A stretch of 64,000 nucleotides of DNA from Sinorhizobium chiapasense (GTDB lineage Bacteria > Pseudomonadota > Alphaproteobacteria > Rhizobiales > Rhizobiaceae). The position numbers were made by a program, and so were the translations under genes. The stretch is from contig NZ_CP133148.1 of assembly GCF_036488675.1 (NCBI RefSeq), positions 3,060,001 through 3,124,000 of the forward strand. Reading direction: 5' to 3'. The notes beneath the pieces are model-generated. The model ran no database searches. It worked only from the letters and a program-made list of their open reading frames with translations, and had not been told where the DNA came from. Positions 11,930 through 20,394 of this stretch are shown here, piece after piece. The number at the start of each line of letters is the position of its first letter. The stretch's first letter is position 1.

Positions 11930-13459
11930 ATGGCCTTGATCAATGTAAAGAACCTCGGCGTCACCTTGGGCGCGCCGCTCTTCTCGAACCTCAACCTTTC
12001 GGTCGCAGCCGGCGACCGCATCGGCATCGTCGCCGCCAACGGCCGGGGAAAGTCCACGCTTTTGAAATGCATCGCGGGCGGGCTTGATCCGACCGCAGGC
12101 GAAATCACGCGCTCGCGTGGCCTCACTGTCGGCCACGTCGAGCAGGCGGTACCGGCCGCAATCTTGGACAAGCCATTCTACGAAGCCGTCCGCCAGGCGT
12201 TGCCGGAAGAACAGGCGGAAACCGAAGGCTGGCGGGTCGACGTCATGCTGGATTCGCTCGAAGTCCCGCCGGAGCTTCGCGAACGGCCGATCGCACAGCT
12301 CAGCGGCGGCTGGCAGCGGCTTGCGCTTCTCGCCCGCGTCTCGGTCACCGATCCGGACGCGCTGCTGCTCGACGAACCGACGAACCATCTCGACCTCTCC
12401 AAGATCATGCAGCTGGAAAATTGGCTCAACAGCCTGCCCCGCGATGTTCCGGTGCTGATCTCCAGCCATGACCGCGCCTTTCTCGATGCAACGACGAACC
12501 GCACGCTGTTTCTGCGGCCTGACCAGTCTCAGGTGTTTTCGCTGCCCTATTCGCGCGCCCGCGGCGCCTTGGACGAGATCGATGCCTCGGACGAGCGGCG
12601 CTATCAGAAGGAGATGAAGACCGCCCAGCAGCTGCGCCGGCAAGCGGCCAAGCTCAACAATATCGGCATCAACTCCGGCAGCGATCTCCTGACCGTCAAG
12701 ACGAAGCAGCTGCGGCAACGGGCGGAGCGTCTGGAAGACGCGGCGCGGCCGGGCTTTCAAGAACGATCATCCGGGGCGATCCGGCTTGCCAACCGCGGCA
12801 CGCATGCCAAGACGCTGGTGACGCTCGACGATGTGTCCGTGGAAACGCCTGACGGACGCCTGCTCTTCAAGACGGGCAAGCTCTGGATCTGCCAGGGCGA
12901 CCGCATCGTGCTGCTCGGGCGCAACGGCGCCGGAAAATCGCGCCTCATCAACCTGATCAGGACGGCGATATCCGAACCGGGCCACGCATCGGAAAGCATC
13001 AAGACAACGCCGTCTCTCGTGCTCGGCTACAGTGACCAGGATCTCGCTGGCCTGCCGGATGAGGACACTCCCCTTGCGGCCCTCGGTCGGCGTTTCGAGA
13101 TCGGCGGTCAAAGGGCGCGCGCCCTGCTGGCGGGCGCCGGCCTCGGCATCGACCTCCAGATGCGCCCGATCGGTGTTCTTTCAGGTGGCCAGAAGTCAAG
13201 GCTGGCCATGCTTGTCCTGAGGCTCACAAATCCGAATTTCTACCTGCTCGACGAGCCGACCAACCATCTCGACATCGAAGGACAGGAAGCGCTGGAATCG
13301 GAACTAATGGCCAACCAGGCGACCTGCCTCCTCGTCTCGCACGATCGCAGCTTCGTGCGCTCCGTCGGTAATCGCTTCTGGCTGGTCGAAAACCGACGGC
13401 TCGTCGAGGTCGAAGGACCGGAGGACTTCTTTGCCTCCGCGGCAGCAACTCCGATGTAA
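11930..13459 (+). CDS. ABC-F family ATP-binding protein
   Basis: The 509-aa protein has two ABC ATPase domains in one chain and no membrane segments, as in ABC-F ribosome-associated factors. Domain 1: Walker A ANGRGKST (about residue 35), signature LSGGW, Walker B LLLDEPTNHLD. Domain 2: Walker A GRNGAGKS (about 330), signature LSGGQ, Walker B YLLDEPTNHLD. A Lys/Arg-rich helical linker (about residues 220-280) corresponds to the P-site tRNA-interaction motif. Such proteins (EttA, YbiT, Uup and resistance types) relieve stalled or drug-bound ribosomes; which subtype this is cannot be told by eye. It is shorter than EttA (about 555). It stands alone between lysC and ubiG. Confidence 0.85.
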   Translation: MALINVKNLGVTLGAPLFSNLNLSVAAGDRIGIVAANGRGKSTLLKCIAGGLDPTAGEITRSRGLTVGHVEQAVPAAILDKPFYEAVRQALPEEQAETEGWRVDVMLDSLEVPPELRERPIAQLSGGWQRLALLARVSVTDPDALLLDEPTNHLDLSKIMQLENWLNSLPRDVPVLISSHDRAFLDATTNRTLFLRPDQSQVFSLPYSRARGALDEIDASDERRYQKEMKTAQQLRRQAAKLNNIGINSGSDLLTVKTKQLRQRAERLEDAARPGFQERSSGAIRLANRGTHAKTLVTLDDVSVETPDGRLLFKTGKLWICQGDRIVLLGRNGAGKSRLINLIRTAISEPGHASESIKTTPSLVLGYSDQDLAGLPDEDTPLAALGRRFEIGGQRARALLAGAGLGIDLQMRPIGVLSGGQKSRLAMLVLRLTNPNFYLLDEPTNHLDIEGQEALESELMANQATCLLVSHDRSFVRSVGNRFWLVENRRLVEVEGPEDFFASAAATPM

Positions 13460-13654
13460 AGCACAAAACCTCGGCGGCGATCCTATCCTGCTTAGTCTGT
13501 TTCTAGCTCTTCGTCGCCGATCGGGGCGCCTCGAGGGCGTGCGTGACGGTTGAGGGCGCCCCTTGACATCGCCCTTCGATCGTCCGACTTCACGATCAGA
13601 ATGAAAAACTGTCGAGCGGGTCGAACCTTATCCGCCGACTGCGAGGAGGCTCTG

Positions 13655-14401
13655 ATGAGCGAGACGGCACGTACCACGATCGACCAGAGCGAAGTGGACC
13701 GGTTTTCCGCGATGGCCGCGGAATGGTGGGATCCGACCGGCAAGTTCCGTCCGCTGCACAAGTTCAATCCGGTGCGCCTTGCCTATATCCGCGACAAGGT
13801 ATCGGAACATCTCGGCCGTGACCCCAAGGCTCCGCAGCCGCTCAAAGGCCTGCGGCTGCTCGATATCGGCTGCGGCGGCGGGCTTCTCTCCGAGCCGATG
13901 GCGCGCATGGGCGCAGATGTCCTCGGCGCCGACGCATCGGAAAAGAATATCGGCATCGCCAAGACCCACGCGGCCGGGAGCGGCGTTTCCGTCGACTACC
14001 GCGCAGTCACCGCGGAGGCGCTTGCCGAAGCCGGCGAAAGCTTCGACGTCGTCCTCAACATGGAGGTGGTGGAACATGTCGCCGACGTCGATTTCTTCGT
14101 CACCACCTGCGCCCACATGGTGCGTCCGGGTGGGCTGATGTTCATAGCCACCATCAACCGCACGGTGAAAGCCGCCGCGCTCGCGATCTTCGCCGCGGAA
14201 AACCTGTTGCGCTGGCTCCCACGCGGCACCCACCAATACGAGAAGCTGGTTCGTCCGGAGGAGCTGGAAAGGCCGCTGGAGGCGAGCGGCCTGGAAATCA
14301 CCGACCGCACAGGCGTGTTCTTCAACCCGCTCGCCAATCAATGGAACCTGTCGAAGGATATGGACGTCAACTACATGATCGTCGCCAGACGGCCACGCTG
14401 A
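13655..14401 (+). CDS. ubiG: Bifunctional 2-polyprenyl-6-hydroxyphenol/3-demethylubiquinol O-methyltransferase UbiG
   Basis: The 248-aa class I methyltransferase carries SAM motif [10 protein letters not shown] (about residue 69), and the N-terminal [19 protein letters not shown] block that identifies UbiG. It performs both O-methylations in ubiquinone synthesis at the inner membrane. The ATG at 13655 follows a GAGGAGG Shine-Dalgarno at 13643-13649, so the longer frame from 13550 is not used. It is followed by a mosaic RIME repeat. Confidence 0.95.
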   Translation: MSETARTTIDQSEVDRFSAMAAEWWDPTGKFRPLHKFNPVRLAYIRDKVSEHLGRDPKAPQPLKGLRLLDIGCGGGLLSEPMARMGADVLGADASEKNIGIAKTHAAGSGVSVDYRAVTAEALAEAGESFDVVLNMEVVEHVADVDFFVTTCAHMVRPGGLMFIATINRTVKAAALAIFAAENLLRWLPRGTHQYEKLVRPEELERPLEASGLEITDRTGVFFNPLANQWNLSKDMDVNYMIVARRPR

Positions 14402-14420
14402 GTATTGAACCCTCGCATTC

Positions 14421-14527
14421 CAGAGCGCCGTGCGTTTAAGCGAACGCACAAAGGACGCTCTAGCACTTTGATTCTAGAGCATCTTATCCGCTTTCAGTGA
14501 TTCCACTTGAAAACGGGAGGCTCTAGA
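14421..14527 (+). repeat. Mosaic RIME-type repeat with variant second palindrome
   Basis: The first palindrome is typical (AGAGCGCCGTGCGTT...AACGCACAAAGGACGCTCT), followed by the usual spacer AGCACTTTGATT. The second palindrome is a different module, TCTAGAGC...GCTCTAGA (14473-14527). Exchange of modules is what the name mosaic element implies. Confidence 0.7.
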
Positions 14528-14570
14528 CGAAAACCGCTACGCACTTTCCGGAATTACTTGAGCCGGAGGC

Positions 14571-14999
14571 TCAGTTCGCATCATCCGGCAGCACCGGCAG
14601 GGGTGCGATCTCGATACCTTCCTCCAGAAGCGCGATCGCCTCGTCTGCGCTTGCCTTGCCGATCAGCCCGCGCTGCTCGGCCTCGCCATAGTGGATCTTG
14701 CGCGCTTCTTCCGGAAAACGTTCGCCGACGTCCTCGGCATTCTCGCGGATCGAGTTGACCAGTTCGCGGATCTTGGCGATCGTTTCCTTCTGGGCCCGAT
14801 CCATCACCAGCGCGCGCGTCGCCTCCTTCTTGCGCGCGGTCGATACCGAAGGCGCCATCAGCTGCTTGCTGACGGAGTGAGAGCCGCAGGTCGGACAGGC
14901 GACCAGACGCCGCTCGACCTGGGAATCGAAGTCGCCGCTCGACGCGAACCAGCCTTCGAAGTCATGGCCATCGTCACACGAAAGGTTGTAACGGATCAC
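14571..14999 (-). CDS. DUF1178 family protein
   Basis: The 142-aa protein begins MIRYNLSCDDGHDFEGWFAS and has a CPTC zinc-ribbon-like pair (ACPTCGSH, about residues 35-42), then a charged helical region. This matches DUF1178, a proteobacterial family of unknown role. The start is a GTG at 14999 that overlaps the stop of the upstream amidase gene by 4 nt (GTGA), so translation is coupled. It is the last gene of the comF-grxC-amidase run. The two N-terminal cysteines plus Cys8 may bind a metal, which is inference. Confidence 0.85.
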   Translation of the reverse strand: MIRYNLSCDDGHDFEGWFASSGDFDSQVERRLVACPTCGSHSVSKQLMAPSVSTARKKEATRALVMDRAQKETIAKIRELVNSIRENAEDVGERFPEEARKIHYGEAEQRGLIGKASADEAIALLEEGIEIAPLPVLPDDAN

Positions 15000-15853
15000 G
15001 CTGCAACGCCCCCTTTCCCGGTCGGCGTCACCTCGTCCAGCACGAAACTGCGGGCATTCTTGAGATTGGGTATTTTCGCACGTGCGCCGTGAACTGCGGC
15101 GGTGTCGATATCGGCAACGATAATCTCCTCACCAGCCGGGCCCGCCTCGGCGAGCACGCGACCCCACGGGTCGACAATCATCGAATGACCGAAGGTTTCA
15201 CGACCATCCTCGTGCTTTCCGGCCTGCGCAGCGGCGACGACGAAGAGGCCGTTTTCGATGGCGCGGGCGCGCAGCAGAACCTCCCAGTGCGCCTCGCCGG
15301 TCTGCTTGGTGAAGGCCGCAGGTATCGACATGATCTCGGCACCGGCAACGGCCTGCTGACGGAAGAGCTCGGGGAAGCGGACGTCGTAGCAGATGGAAAA
15401 GCCCAGCTTGCCGAAGCCAAGATCGGCGATGCGCGCTGTCGCGCCTGGTTGGTACGCTGCACTCTCTCGCCAGCTTTCGCCATTCTCCAGATCCACGTCG
15501 AACATATGGATCTTGTCGTAGTCGCAGATCTTCACCCCCTCCGGCCCGAAGAGGAAGCCGCGGTTGGCGATTTTGCCGTCGGAAAGCGCTATCGGCGTCG
15601 AGCCGATATGGAGATAGACGCCGAGCTCGCCGGCAAGGGTCGCGGCCTCGCGCACGACGATGTCGTTCGCCTCGTCCTTCAGCACGGATCGAAGTCCTGT
15701 CCGATCGCGCTGGATGGCACCGGTCATTTCCGGGGTCTGGATGTAGGTCGCGCCTTGAGCGGCCGCCTCACGCACGAGCTTCGCCATCGTCTCCACGTTT
15801 CTTGCGGGATCGACGCCGGAGCACATCTGGACGGCAGCAGCTTTGAAACTCAT
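14996..15853 (-). CDS. Carbon-nitrogen hydrolase, Nit1-like (probable deaminated glutathione amidase)
   Basis: The 285-aa nitrilase-superfamily enzyme has the E-K-C triad in context: Glu in QTPEMTG (residue 42), Lys in YDKIHMFDVD (about 115) and the nucleophile Cys in GFSICYDVRFPELFR (about 153). The sequence resembles the Nit1/NitFhit branch, whose members hydrolyse deaminated glutathione as metabolite repair; the substrate here is inferred from family and from the adjacent glutaredoxin gene. A GAGAGAAG Shine-Dalgarno precedes the ATG. It sits between grxC (68-nt gap) and DUF1178 (4-nt overlap). Confidence 0.88.
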   Translation of the reverse strand: MSFKAAAVQMCSGVDPARNVETMAKLVREAAAQGATYIQTPEMTGAIQRDRTGLRSVLKDEANDIVVREAATLAGELGVYLHIGSTPIALSDGKIANRGFLFGPEGVKICDYDKIHMFDVDLENGESWRESAAYQPGATARIADLGFGKLGFSICYDVRFPELFRQQAVAGAEIMSIPAAFTKQTGEAHWEVLLRARAIENGLFVVAAAQAGKHEDGRETFGHSMIVDPWGRVLAEAGPAGEEIIVADIDTAAVHGARAKIPNLKNARSFVLDEVTPTGKGGVAA

Positions 15854-15921
15854 CTTCTTCTCTCCGTAGCCATCCGCGCGCGCAGGGCCTCACACGTTCG
15901 CAATGGCTGCGCGCCGAACCT

Positions 15922-16179
15922 TCAGGCGACGAGCAGGGCGTCGAGCTTGCCGGCGCGGTCGAGCGCATGCAGGTCGTCGCAGCCACCGACGTGGAGGTCG
16001 TTGATGAAGATCTGCGGGAAAGTCGTGCCGCCGTTGGACTTTTCGATCATCGTCTGGCGCAGACCCGGATCATAGGTCGCATCATGTTCGACAAAGTTGA
16101 CGCCTTTGGTTTCGAGAAGTTTCTTCGCTGCCGAGCAATAGCCACAGAACTGACGCGTATAAATGACGACCGAAGCCAT
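15922..16179 (-). CDS. grxC: Glutaredoxin 3
   Basis: The 85-aa monodomain glutaredoxin has the dithiol active site CGYC at residues 12-15 (more often CPYC in the family), the cis-proline TFPQIF segment and the GGCDDL glutathione-binding turn. It reduces protein and mixed disulfides using glutathione. The ATG at 16179 gives the family N-terminus MASVVIYTR; the frame continues upstream without homology. Gene order comF-grxC-Nit-DUF1178 is conserved in Rhizobiales. Confidence 0.95.
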   Translation of the reverse strand: MASVVIYTRQFCGYCSAAKKLLETKGVNFVEHDATYDPGLRQTMIEKSNGGTTFPQIFINDLHVGGCDDLHALDRAGKLDALLVA

Positions 16180-16225
16180 ATTGTTGAACCGCTCCTTCAC
16201 CGGCACGACGCCGGACACTTGATTG

Positions 16226-17002
16226 TCATATAGGACCGGACATGGCTCTTGCAAAGGTCAAAACCGTGACGTCTCCAGCCCCCGCCCGCTTCAGCGCACG
16301 GGTGGCGGCCGAGACGGTTGCACCGGTCGTATATACATCGTCGACGAGTATAATTCTTTTCCCGCTGAGACCCTGTCTGCCGCTTTCAGGGACGACAAAA
16401 GCGCCGCGGACATTCTCCTCACGCGCGCGGGCTCCGAGTCCGACTTGCCGGCTGGTGCGTTTGATGCGGCGAAGCACGTCTGGTCGGTAGGGTTTTCCCG
16501 CACGCCCCGCGATGACACGGGCGAGCTCGGCCGCCTGGTTGAACTTTCGCCGCCACAGGCGAAATGCATGGAGCGGAACCGGCACGATCATGTCGGCAGC
16601 GGCGACCGCGCCGTCGCTCGCGCGGATCATCCATTCACCCATCATCGGCGCAAGATCGGTGCGGTCGCGGTATTTCAAACCGTGGACGAGATCGCGCACA
16701 ACACCGTCGTGGATCGCCACCGAGCGAAGCCGGTCGAAGACGGGCGGATCAGCGATGGCTTCGGGGGAGACGGAACCCGGCCCGGGATCAAAGGCAAAGG
16801 GCAGCCCGAGGATCTCGCAATAGGGGCGCTCGATCAGCCGCAGACCGGACCAGCAGGCCGGGCATACGGCATGATGATCGCCGGTCAGCCGTCCGCAGCC
16901 GCAGCAGACTGGCGGATAGACGATGCCGACCGCTTCGCGCCCGAAGCGGCGCAACAGCGCCGCCCAACGCGAGGCCAGATTTCGCCATCCTTCCGGCTCC
17001 AT
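16226..17002 (-). CDS. comF: ComF family protein (phosphoribosyltransferase fold)
   Basis: The roughly 258-aa protein has an N-terminal double zinc finger (VCCGCGRL and CPACW) and a C-terminal phosphoribosyltransferase domain with the PRPP loop ILVDDVYTTGAT (about residue 218). ComF proteins help DNA uptake and processing in competent bacteria; in rhizobia the role is unproven. The start is uncertain: ATG at 17002 gives MEPEGWRNL, while ATGs further upstream (17038) would overlap the promoter of the divergent methyltransferase gene. It heads the grxC-containing minus-strand run, 46 nt before grxC. Confidence 0.85.
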   Translation of the reverse strand: MEPEGWRNLASRWAALLRRFGREAVGIVYPPVCCGCGRLTGDHHAVCPACWSGLRLIERPYCEILGLPFAFDPGPGSVSPEAIADPPVFDRLRSVAIHDGVVRDLVHGLKYRDRTDLAPMMGEWMIRASDGAVAAADMIVPVPLHAFRLWRRKFNQAAELARVIAGRAGKPYRPDVLRRIKRTSRQVGLGARAREENVRGAFVVPESGRQGLSGKRIILVDDVYTTGATVSAATRALKRAGAGDVTVLTFARAMSGPI

Positions 17003-17060
17003 ATGGTTGACTTTGTCCACGTCAGGGTTTCTTTGCATCCGTGATTTCGGAGAGAGTACC

Positions 17061-17948
17061 GTGGAAATCATCTTTGACCAGAGCCTCGTCGAGGCGCGCC
17101 GCCACAGGGCCCTCATCAACGGCGACCAGAAGGCAACCTTCCTGCTCGATATCGTGGCGCGGGAGCTCGCCGAGCGCGTCAGTGTCGTTGAAAGGCATTT
17201 CGACCGGGCAATGGAGTTGCATGGCTACACCGGTCCCACGGCGCGCTGCCTTGCCGCGACGGGCAAGGTCGGAACCATCGAGCGGGTGGAAACGGAGGAC
17301 GGCTTCGGTTCCGGCGACCGACCCGTTACGGTCGCCCCACTGGAGCGGATTCCCGCCGCACCGGAGTCGCTCAATCTCCTCGTGTCGCCGCTTTCGCTGC
17401 ATCTGACCAACGATACGCCAGGCGTCTTCATCCAGGCCCGTCGTGTATTGAAGCCGGATGGCCTCTTCCTTGCCGCGATCCCGGGCAACGGCACATTGCA
17501 GGAGCTTCGCGATTCGCTTCTTACGGCCGAGGCCGAACTGACGGGTGGGGCGAGCCCAAGGGTCATTCCCTTTGCCGACGTTCGTGAAATGGGTGCCCTC
17601 CTGCAGCGGGCGGGTTTTGCCCTGCCGGTCGCGGATGCCGAAACCTACACGGTCCGCTACGATTCACTTTTCGGCTTGCTGAGGGACCTCAGAGCCATGG
17701 GCATGGCCAACCCGCTGGCAGCCCGCAGTCGCGTGCCGGTTTCCCGGCGGTTCTTCCTGAGGGCGGCCGAGATCTATGCGGAACGCTTCTCCGATCCCGA
17801 TGGCCGCATCCGCGCGACGTTCTCGATCATCTATGTTTCCGGTTGGGCGCCGCACGAGAGCCAACAAAAACCGTTGAAACCCGGCTCCGCGAAGCAAAGG
17901 CTGTCCGAAGCGCTCGGCGTCAACGAACATCCGTTGAAAGAAAAATAG
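17061..17948 (+). CDS. SAM-dependent methyltransferase, NDUFAF5/BioC-like
   Basis: The 295-aa protein opens with VEIIFDQSLVEARRHRA, typical of the alphaproteobacterial relatives of NDUFAF5, a complex I assembly factor, and of BioC. The SAM-binding region is divergent: the classic glycine-rich motif I is weak (CLAATGKVG), while the LKPDGLFLAAIPG strand is clear. The start is a GTG at 17061 with a GGAGAG Shine-Dalgarno about 7 nt upstream; no nearby ATG fits. It is divergent from comF. A role in respiratory assembly is inference from the family. Confidence 0.75.
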   Translation: MEIIFDQSLVEARRHRALINGDQKATFLLDIVARELAERVSVVERHFDRAMELHGYTGPTARCLAATGKVGTIERVETEDGFGSGDRPVTVAPLERIPAAPESLNLLVSPLSLHLTNDTPGVFIQARRVLKPDGLFLAAIPGNGTLQELRDSLLTAEAELTGGASPRVIPFADVREMGALLQRAGFALPVADAETYTVRYDSLFGLLRDLRAMGMANPLAARSRVPVSRRFFLRAAEIYAERFSDPDGRIRATFSIIYVSGWAPHESQQKPLKPGSAKQRLSEALGVNEHPLKEK

Positions 17949-17957
17949 GCGACACGA

Positions 17958-18138
17958 CAGCGCCGTGCGTCTTCAGACGCGCAAAGGTCGATGTAGCACT
18001 TTAAATTGCTGCATGTTTGTATTCGTTAAATCGGCTAGCGCATCCGCCCGAAAATCGGAATCGATTTTCGGAAAGCACGATGCGTAGAATCAAAGACTTA
18101 CAGCGTCCTTTGTGCGTCCCGAAGGACGCACGGCGCTG
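17958..18138. repeat. Composite RIME: two convergent copies around a third palindrome
   Basis: It starts 9 bp after the methyltransferase stop with a plus-oriented G+C-rich palindrome (CAGCGCCGTGCGTC...), continues into a distinct inverted repeat (GCCCGAAAATCGGAATCG with CGATTTTCGGAAAGC, about 18047-18080), then a minus-oriented G+C-rich palindrome ending CACGGCGCTG. Three modules in one array. Confidence 0.75.
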
Positions 18139-18187
18139 TAAGGATACAGGCAGTGGACGCCGGCGTTCCGGCGCCTTCGGTGCATCC

Positions 18188-18361
18188 TCACCCCCAGGCC
18201 GACTCCGCCGTGTCCGCCACAAGATCGAAGAGACCGAGCAGCGCGTCGGAGAAACTCTCCAGACCGACGATGAGACCGACGGAAATAAGCGCGGCGACGA
18301 GGCCGTATTCCACGACTGTGGCGCCGTCTCTGCTGCGAATGAAGCCTGCGAACCTGGCCAT
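18188..18361 (-). CDS. Flp family type IVb pilin
   Basis: The 57-aa prepilin begins MARFAGFIRSRDGATVVEYG: a short leader, the processing region before a conserved glutamate in VVEYG, and a single hydrophobic helix (LVAALISVGLIVGL). These are the signatures of Flp/Fap pilins, processed by a TadV-type peptidase and assembled by the Tad/Cpa machine at the inner membrane. The upstream frame (to 18436) is a RIME fragment, so the ATG at 18361 is preferred. No cpa/tad assembly genes are in the window, so this is an orphan copy. It may cooperate with the membrane protein encoded just upstream. Confidence 0.88.
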   Translation of the reverse strand: MARFAGFIRSRDGATVVEYGLVAALISVGLIVGLESFSDALLGLFDLVADTAESAWG

Positions 18362-18405
18362 GCGCCCTTCCCCCGTTTCGACCACCCGGAACGGAAAACG
18401 CCGGC

Positions 18406-18449
18406 CCTGCCGCGGCGTGCGTCTTTTCACACGCACAAAGGTTGCCGCA
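18406..18449 (+). repeat. Partial RIME (first palindrome only)
   Basis: A degenerate G+C-rich palindrome, CTGCCGCGGCGTGCGT...ACGCACAAAGGTTGCCGCAG, without the second module. It lies just upstream of the pilin gene, in the gap after the small membrane-protein gene. Confidence 0.55.
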
Positions 18450-18472
18450 GCAGGCCTGGCATTTCGTTCAAC

Positions 18473-18793
18473 TCAGCATCCGCTCTTGCTGCCATCCGCA
18501 TCGATGATGCAGACGGCGCCCGGCATTTCCTGCAGCACGCTGCGGCGTACGGTGTAGCGCTTGCTCGTGCCGTTCGAAGGAATCGAGCCGGTCGAAATAT
18601 TGTCGTATTCCATCGGCGTATTGGCCAGCACGCGCTTGTCCGCCTTTGACGACAGCATCGGCGTGAGGATCATCGTCAGCGCAATCACCGCCGTTCCGAA
18701 CAGCAGCGACAGATTGAGCACGCCTGTCCGGCGGGCCTGGCTCGCCGCCAGATCCTTGTCCTGAACTGTCCTCCAGAAATCTTCGTCCACCAT
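18473..18793 (-). CDS. Small membrane protein next to orphan pilin
   Basis: The 106-aa protein begins MVDEDFWRTVQDKD. One hydrophobic helix (about residues 26-45, LNLSLLFGTAVIALTMILTP) is followed by a soluble C-terminal part with two cysteines near the end (VCIIDADGSKSGC). I do not recognise a named family. It precedes the Flp pilin gene on the same strand, separated by about 110 bp containing a RIME fragment, so the two could be one unit. A pseudopilin-like or pilus-accessory role is possible but unproven. The frame is open upstream to 18982, but that part has no family-like sequence. Confidence 0.65.
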   Translation of the reverse strand: MVDEDFWRTVQDKDLAASQARRTGVLNLSLLFGTAVIALTMILTPMLSSKADKRVLANTPMEYDNISTGSIPSNGTSKRYTVRRSVLQEMPGAVCIIDADGSKSGC

Positions 18794-19028
18794 CCCAGCC
18801 TCGCAAACACGTAAAGAGCGGCGGGCGAAGCACCCTTCCCAAGCCTCGACCTGACCACACCTGCTCGAAACCGGTGCCATTCCAAAACGGAAGGCACCGA
18901 AACTGATGGCCCTATCATGGCGCGAGGGTGATAAACTTTTGATTAATAAAGTTCGAGATTTCCGGTAGATTCGCGTCTTCACGGGGAAAACAATGCGGCC
19001 AAGCGCAATGGCATGCGGCCGTTTCGGA

Positions 19029-19442
19029 TCAGAGTAAGTCCATCAGAAACGGGATCAGCGGCTCGTCCGCCGGAGGCATCGGATAGTCGCGCAGCGCTTT
19101 CGGCCGCACCCACTTGATCGTCTGGCCCTCGCGTCCCTCGGCAAAGCCCTCGTATCGCCGGCATACATAGAGCGGCATCAGCAGGTGGAAATCGTCATAG
19201 CTGTGGCTCGCGAAGGTGAGCGGCGCAAGGCATGCGACCTTGGTACGGATGCCGAGTTCCTCCTCCAGCTCGCGGATCAGCGTCGCCTCGGGCGTTTCAC
19301 CAGGCTCCACCTTGCCGCCCGGAAACTCCCAAAGCCCGGCAAGCGACTTCCCCTCCGGACGCTGCGCCAGGAGAATGCGGCCATCGGAATCGACCAGAGC
19401 GCAGGCCGCAACCAGAACGATCTTCTTTCCCTGCACATCCAT
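19029..19442 (-). CDS. mutT: 8-oxo-dGTP diphosphatase (MutT-type Nudix hydrolase)
   Basis: The 137-aa protein carries the Nudix box GGKVEPGETPEATLIREL followed by EEELGI (about residues 42-65) with all catalytic glutamates, plus the FPGGK lead-in typical of MutT. It cleaves 8-oxo-dGTP to the monophosphate and so prevents A:T to C:G mutation. It starts 3 nt after the stop of the upstream GNAT gene, at the end of the run ppiC-argJ-GNAT-mutT on the minus strand. Other Nudix substrates cannot be excluded from sequence. Confidence 0.9.
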   Translation of the reverse strand: MDVQGKKIVLVAACALVDSDGRILLAQRPEGKSLAGLWEFPGGKVEPGETPEATLIRELEEELGIRTKVACLAPLTFASHSYDDFHLLMPLYVCRRYEGFAEGREGQTIKWVRPKALRDYPMPPADEPLIPFLMDLL

Positions 19443-19445
19443 GCG

Positions 19446-20258
19446 TCAGGCCCCCGGCGTGCGATAAAGGTAACGATAGACCTCGGCGAAGCCGGCCTTG
19501 CGGTAAAGTTCGACCGCCGCTTCGTTTTCGGCCTCCACCTGCAGCCAGGCCTTCTTCGCACCCTTAAGGCGCGCCCAGCGCAGTGATGCATCAAGCAACG
19601 CCGAACCGACGCCCTTTCGGCGCACACCTTCGGCGACCGCGAACTGCATGATACCGGCCAGATCGTTGTCCTGGACGACCAGCGACACGGCGGTCGGGCC
19701 GATCTCGAGGTCTTCGAACAGGAAGAGACCGCACTCCGGCCTGATGGCATTGATGATTTCGGTGAGCGCCGGCTTGGTCCGCGGCTCCTCCCTGCCGATC
19801 AGGATGCGCGCATCGACGAAACGACCGATATCCTTGATGGGGAGGTGGTCTATGCCGTCGCCGAATTCGCGCTCGGCCAGGTCCGCCGTCAGCACCAGGC
19901 TGTGTCCGAATGCGTCCCAGCCCTCATTGTCCATATAGGCGATCAGTTGCGGCGGCGTCAGCGGCGTCTGGCGAACGGTGAGTGGACGGCCGTAATCGGC
20001 GAAGCGCTTGCCTGCTTTTTCGAGCCGGAGGGGAATGTCGCGGTAATCCGACGGATCAAGTGGGTTGACCGAGTTCAGGCGTTTGGACGCATGTCCCGCC
20101 GTAAGGCGGATCAGCCAGCTGCCGTCATAGTGAACGCTCGCGGCCGGCCAGGCGCGGAAGCCGACAGCTTCCAGGCGGCGCACACTCGGAAGATCAACCA
20201 TGGTCGTTTCCCCAACCGCCGCGTCCGTCATCGGCGGCTGCCCGTCATTCGATGTCAT
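19446..20258 (-). CDS. GNAT family N-acetyltransferase
   Basis: The 270-aa protein has a C-terminal GNAT domain (about residues 125-265) with the acetyl-CoA motif A VAEGVRRKGVGSALLDA and motif B LQVEAENEAAVELYRKAGF. The N-terminal half is a rhizobial extension. The acceptor is unknown. The ATG at 20258 is chosen because the frame further upstream reads straight through a RIME repeat. It is 3 nt from mutT, so co-translated. Confidence 0.88.
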   Translation of the reverse strand: MTSNDGQPPMTDAAVGETTMVDLPSVRRLEAVGFRAWPAASVHYDGSWLIRLTAGHASKRLNSVNPLDPSDYRDIPLRLEKAGKRFADYGRPLTVRQTPLTPPQLIAYMDNEGWDAFGHSLVLTADLAEREFGDGIDHLPIKDIGRFVDARILIGREEPRTKPALTEIINAIRPECGLFLFEDLEIGPTAVSLVVQDNDLAGIMQFAVAEGVRRKGVGSALLDASLRWARLKGAKKAWLQVEAENEAAVELYRKAGFAEVYRYLYRTPGA

Positions 20259-20287
20259 TCGTTCGCAACCTCGGATCGAAGGAACTA

Positions 20288-20386
20288 CAGCGCTGTGCGT
20301 CTTTTTAGACGCGCGAAGGACGCTGTAGCACTTTGAATTGCTGCATGTTTTGTCCTTAAATCGGTTACGGTTTAAGGAAACATGCA
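20288..20386 (+). repeat. RIME-type repeat, full length
   Basis: A complete copy lying between the argJ stop (20395) and the GNAT start (20258): CAGCGCTGTGCGTC...CGCTG, spacer AGCACTTTGAATTG, then CTGCATGTTTTGTCCTTAAA...TTTAAGGAAACATGCAG. On the minus-strand transcript it would form a large hairpin between argJ and the GNAT gene. Confidence 0.85.
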
Positions 20387-20394
20387 GTAAAGCG

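Noticed and set aside
11744..12760. Minus-strand frame of 338 codons over the ABC-F gene and its leader
   Set aside because: Arg/Leu-rich shadow without homology; the ABC-F frame has all motifs.
16923..17060. Longer start for the methyltransferase at 16923 (open frame upstream)
   Set aside because: It would overlap the divergent comF coding start and lacks a Shine-Dalgarno; the GTG at 17061 has one.
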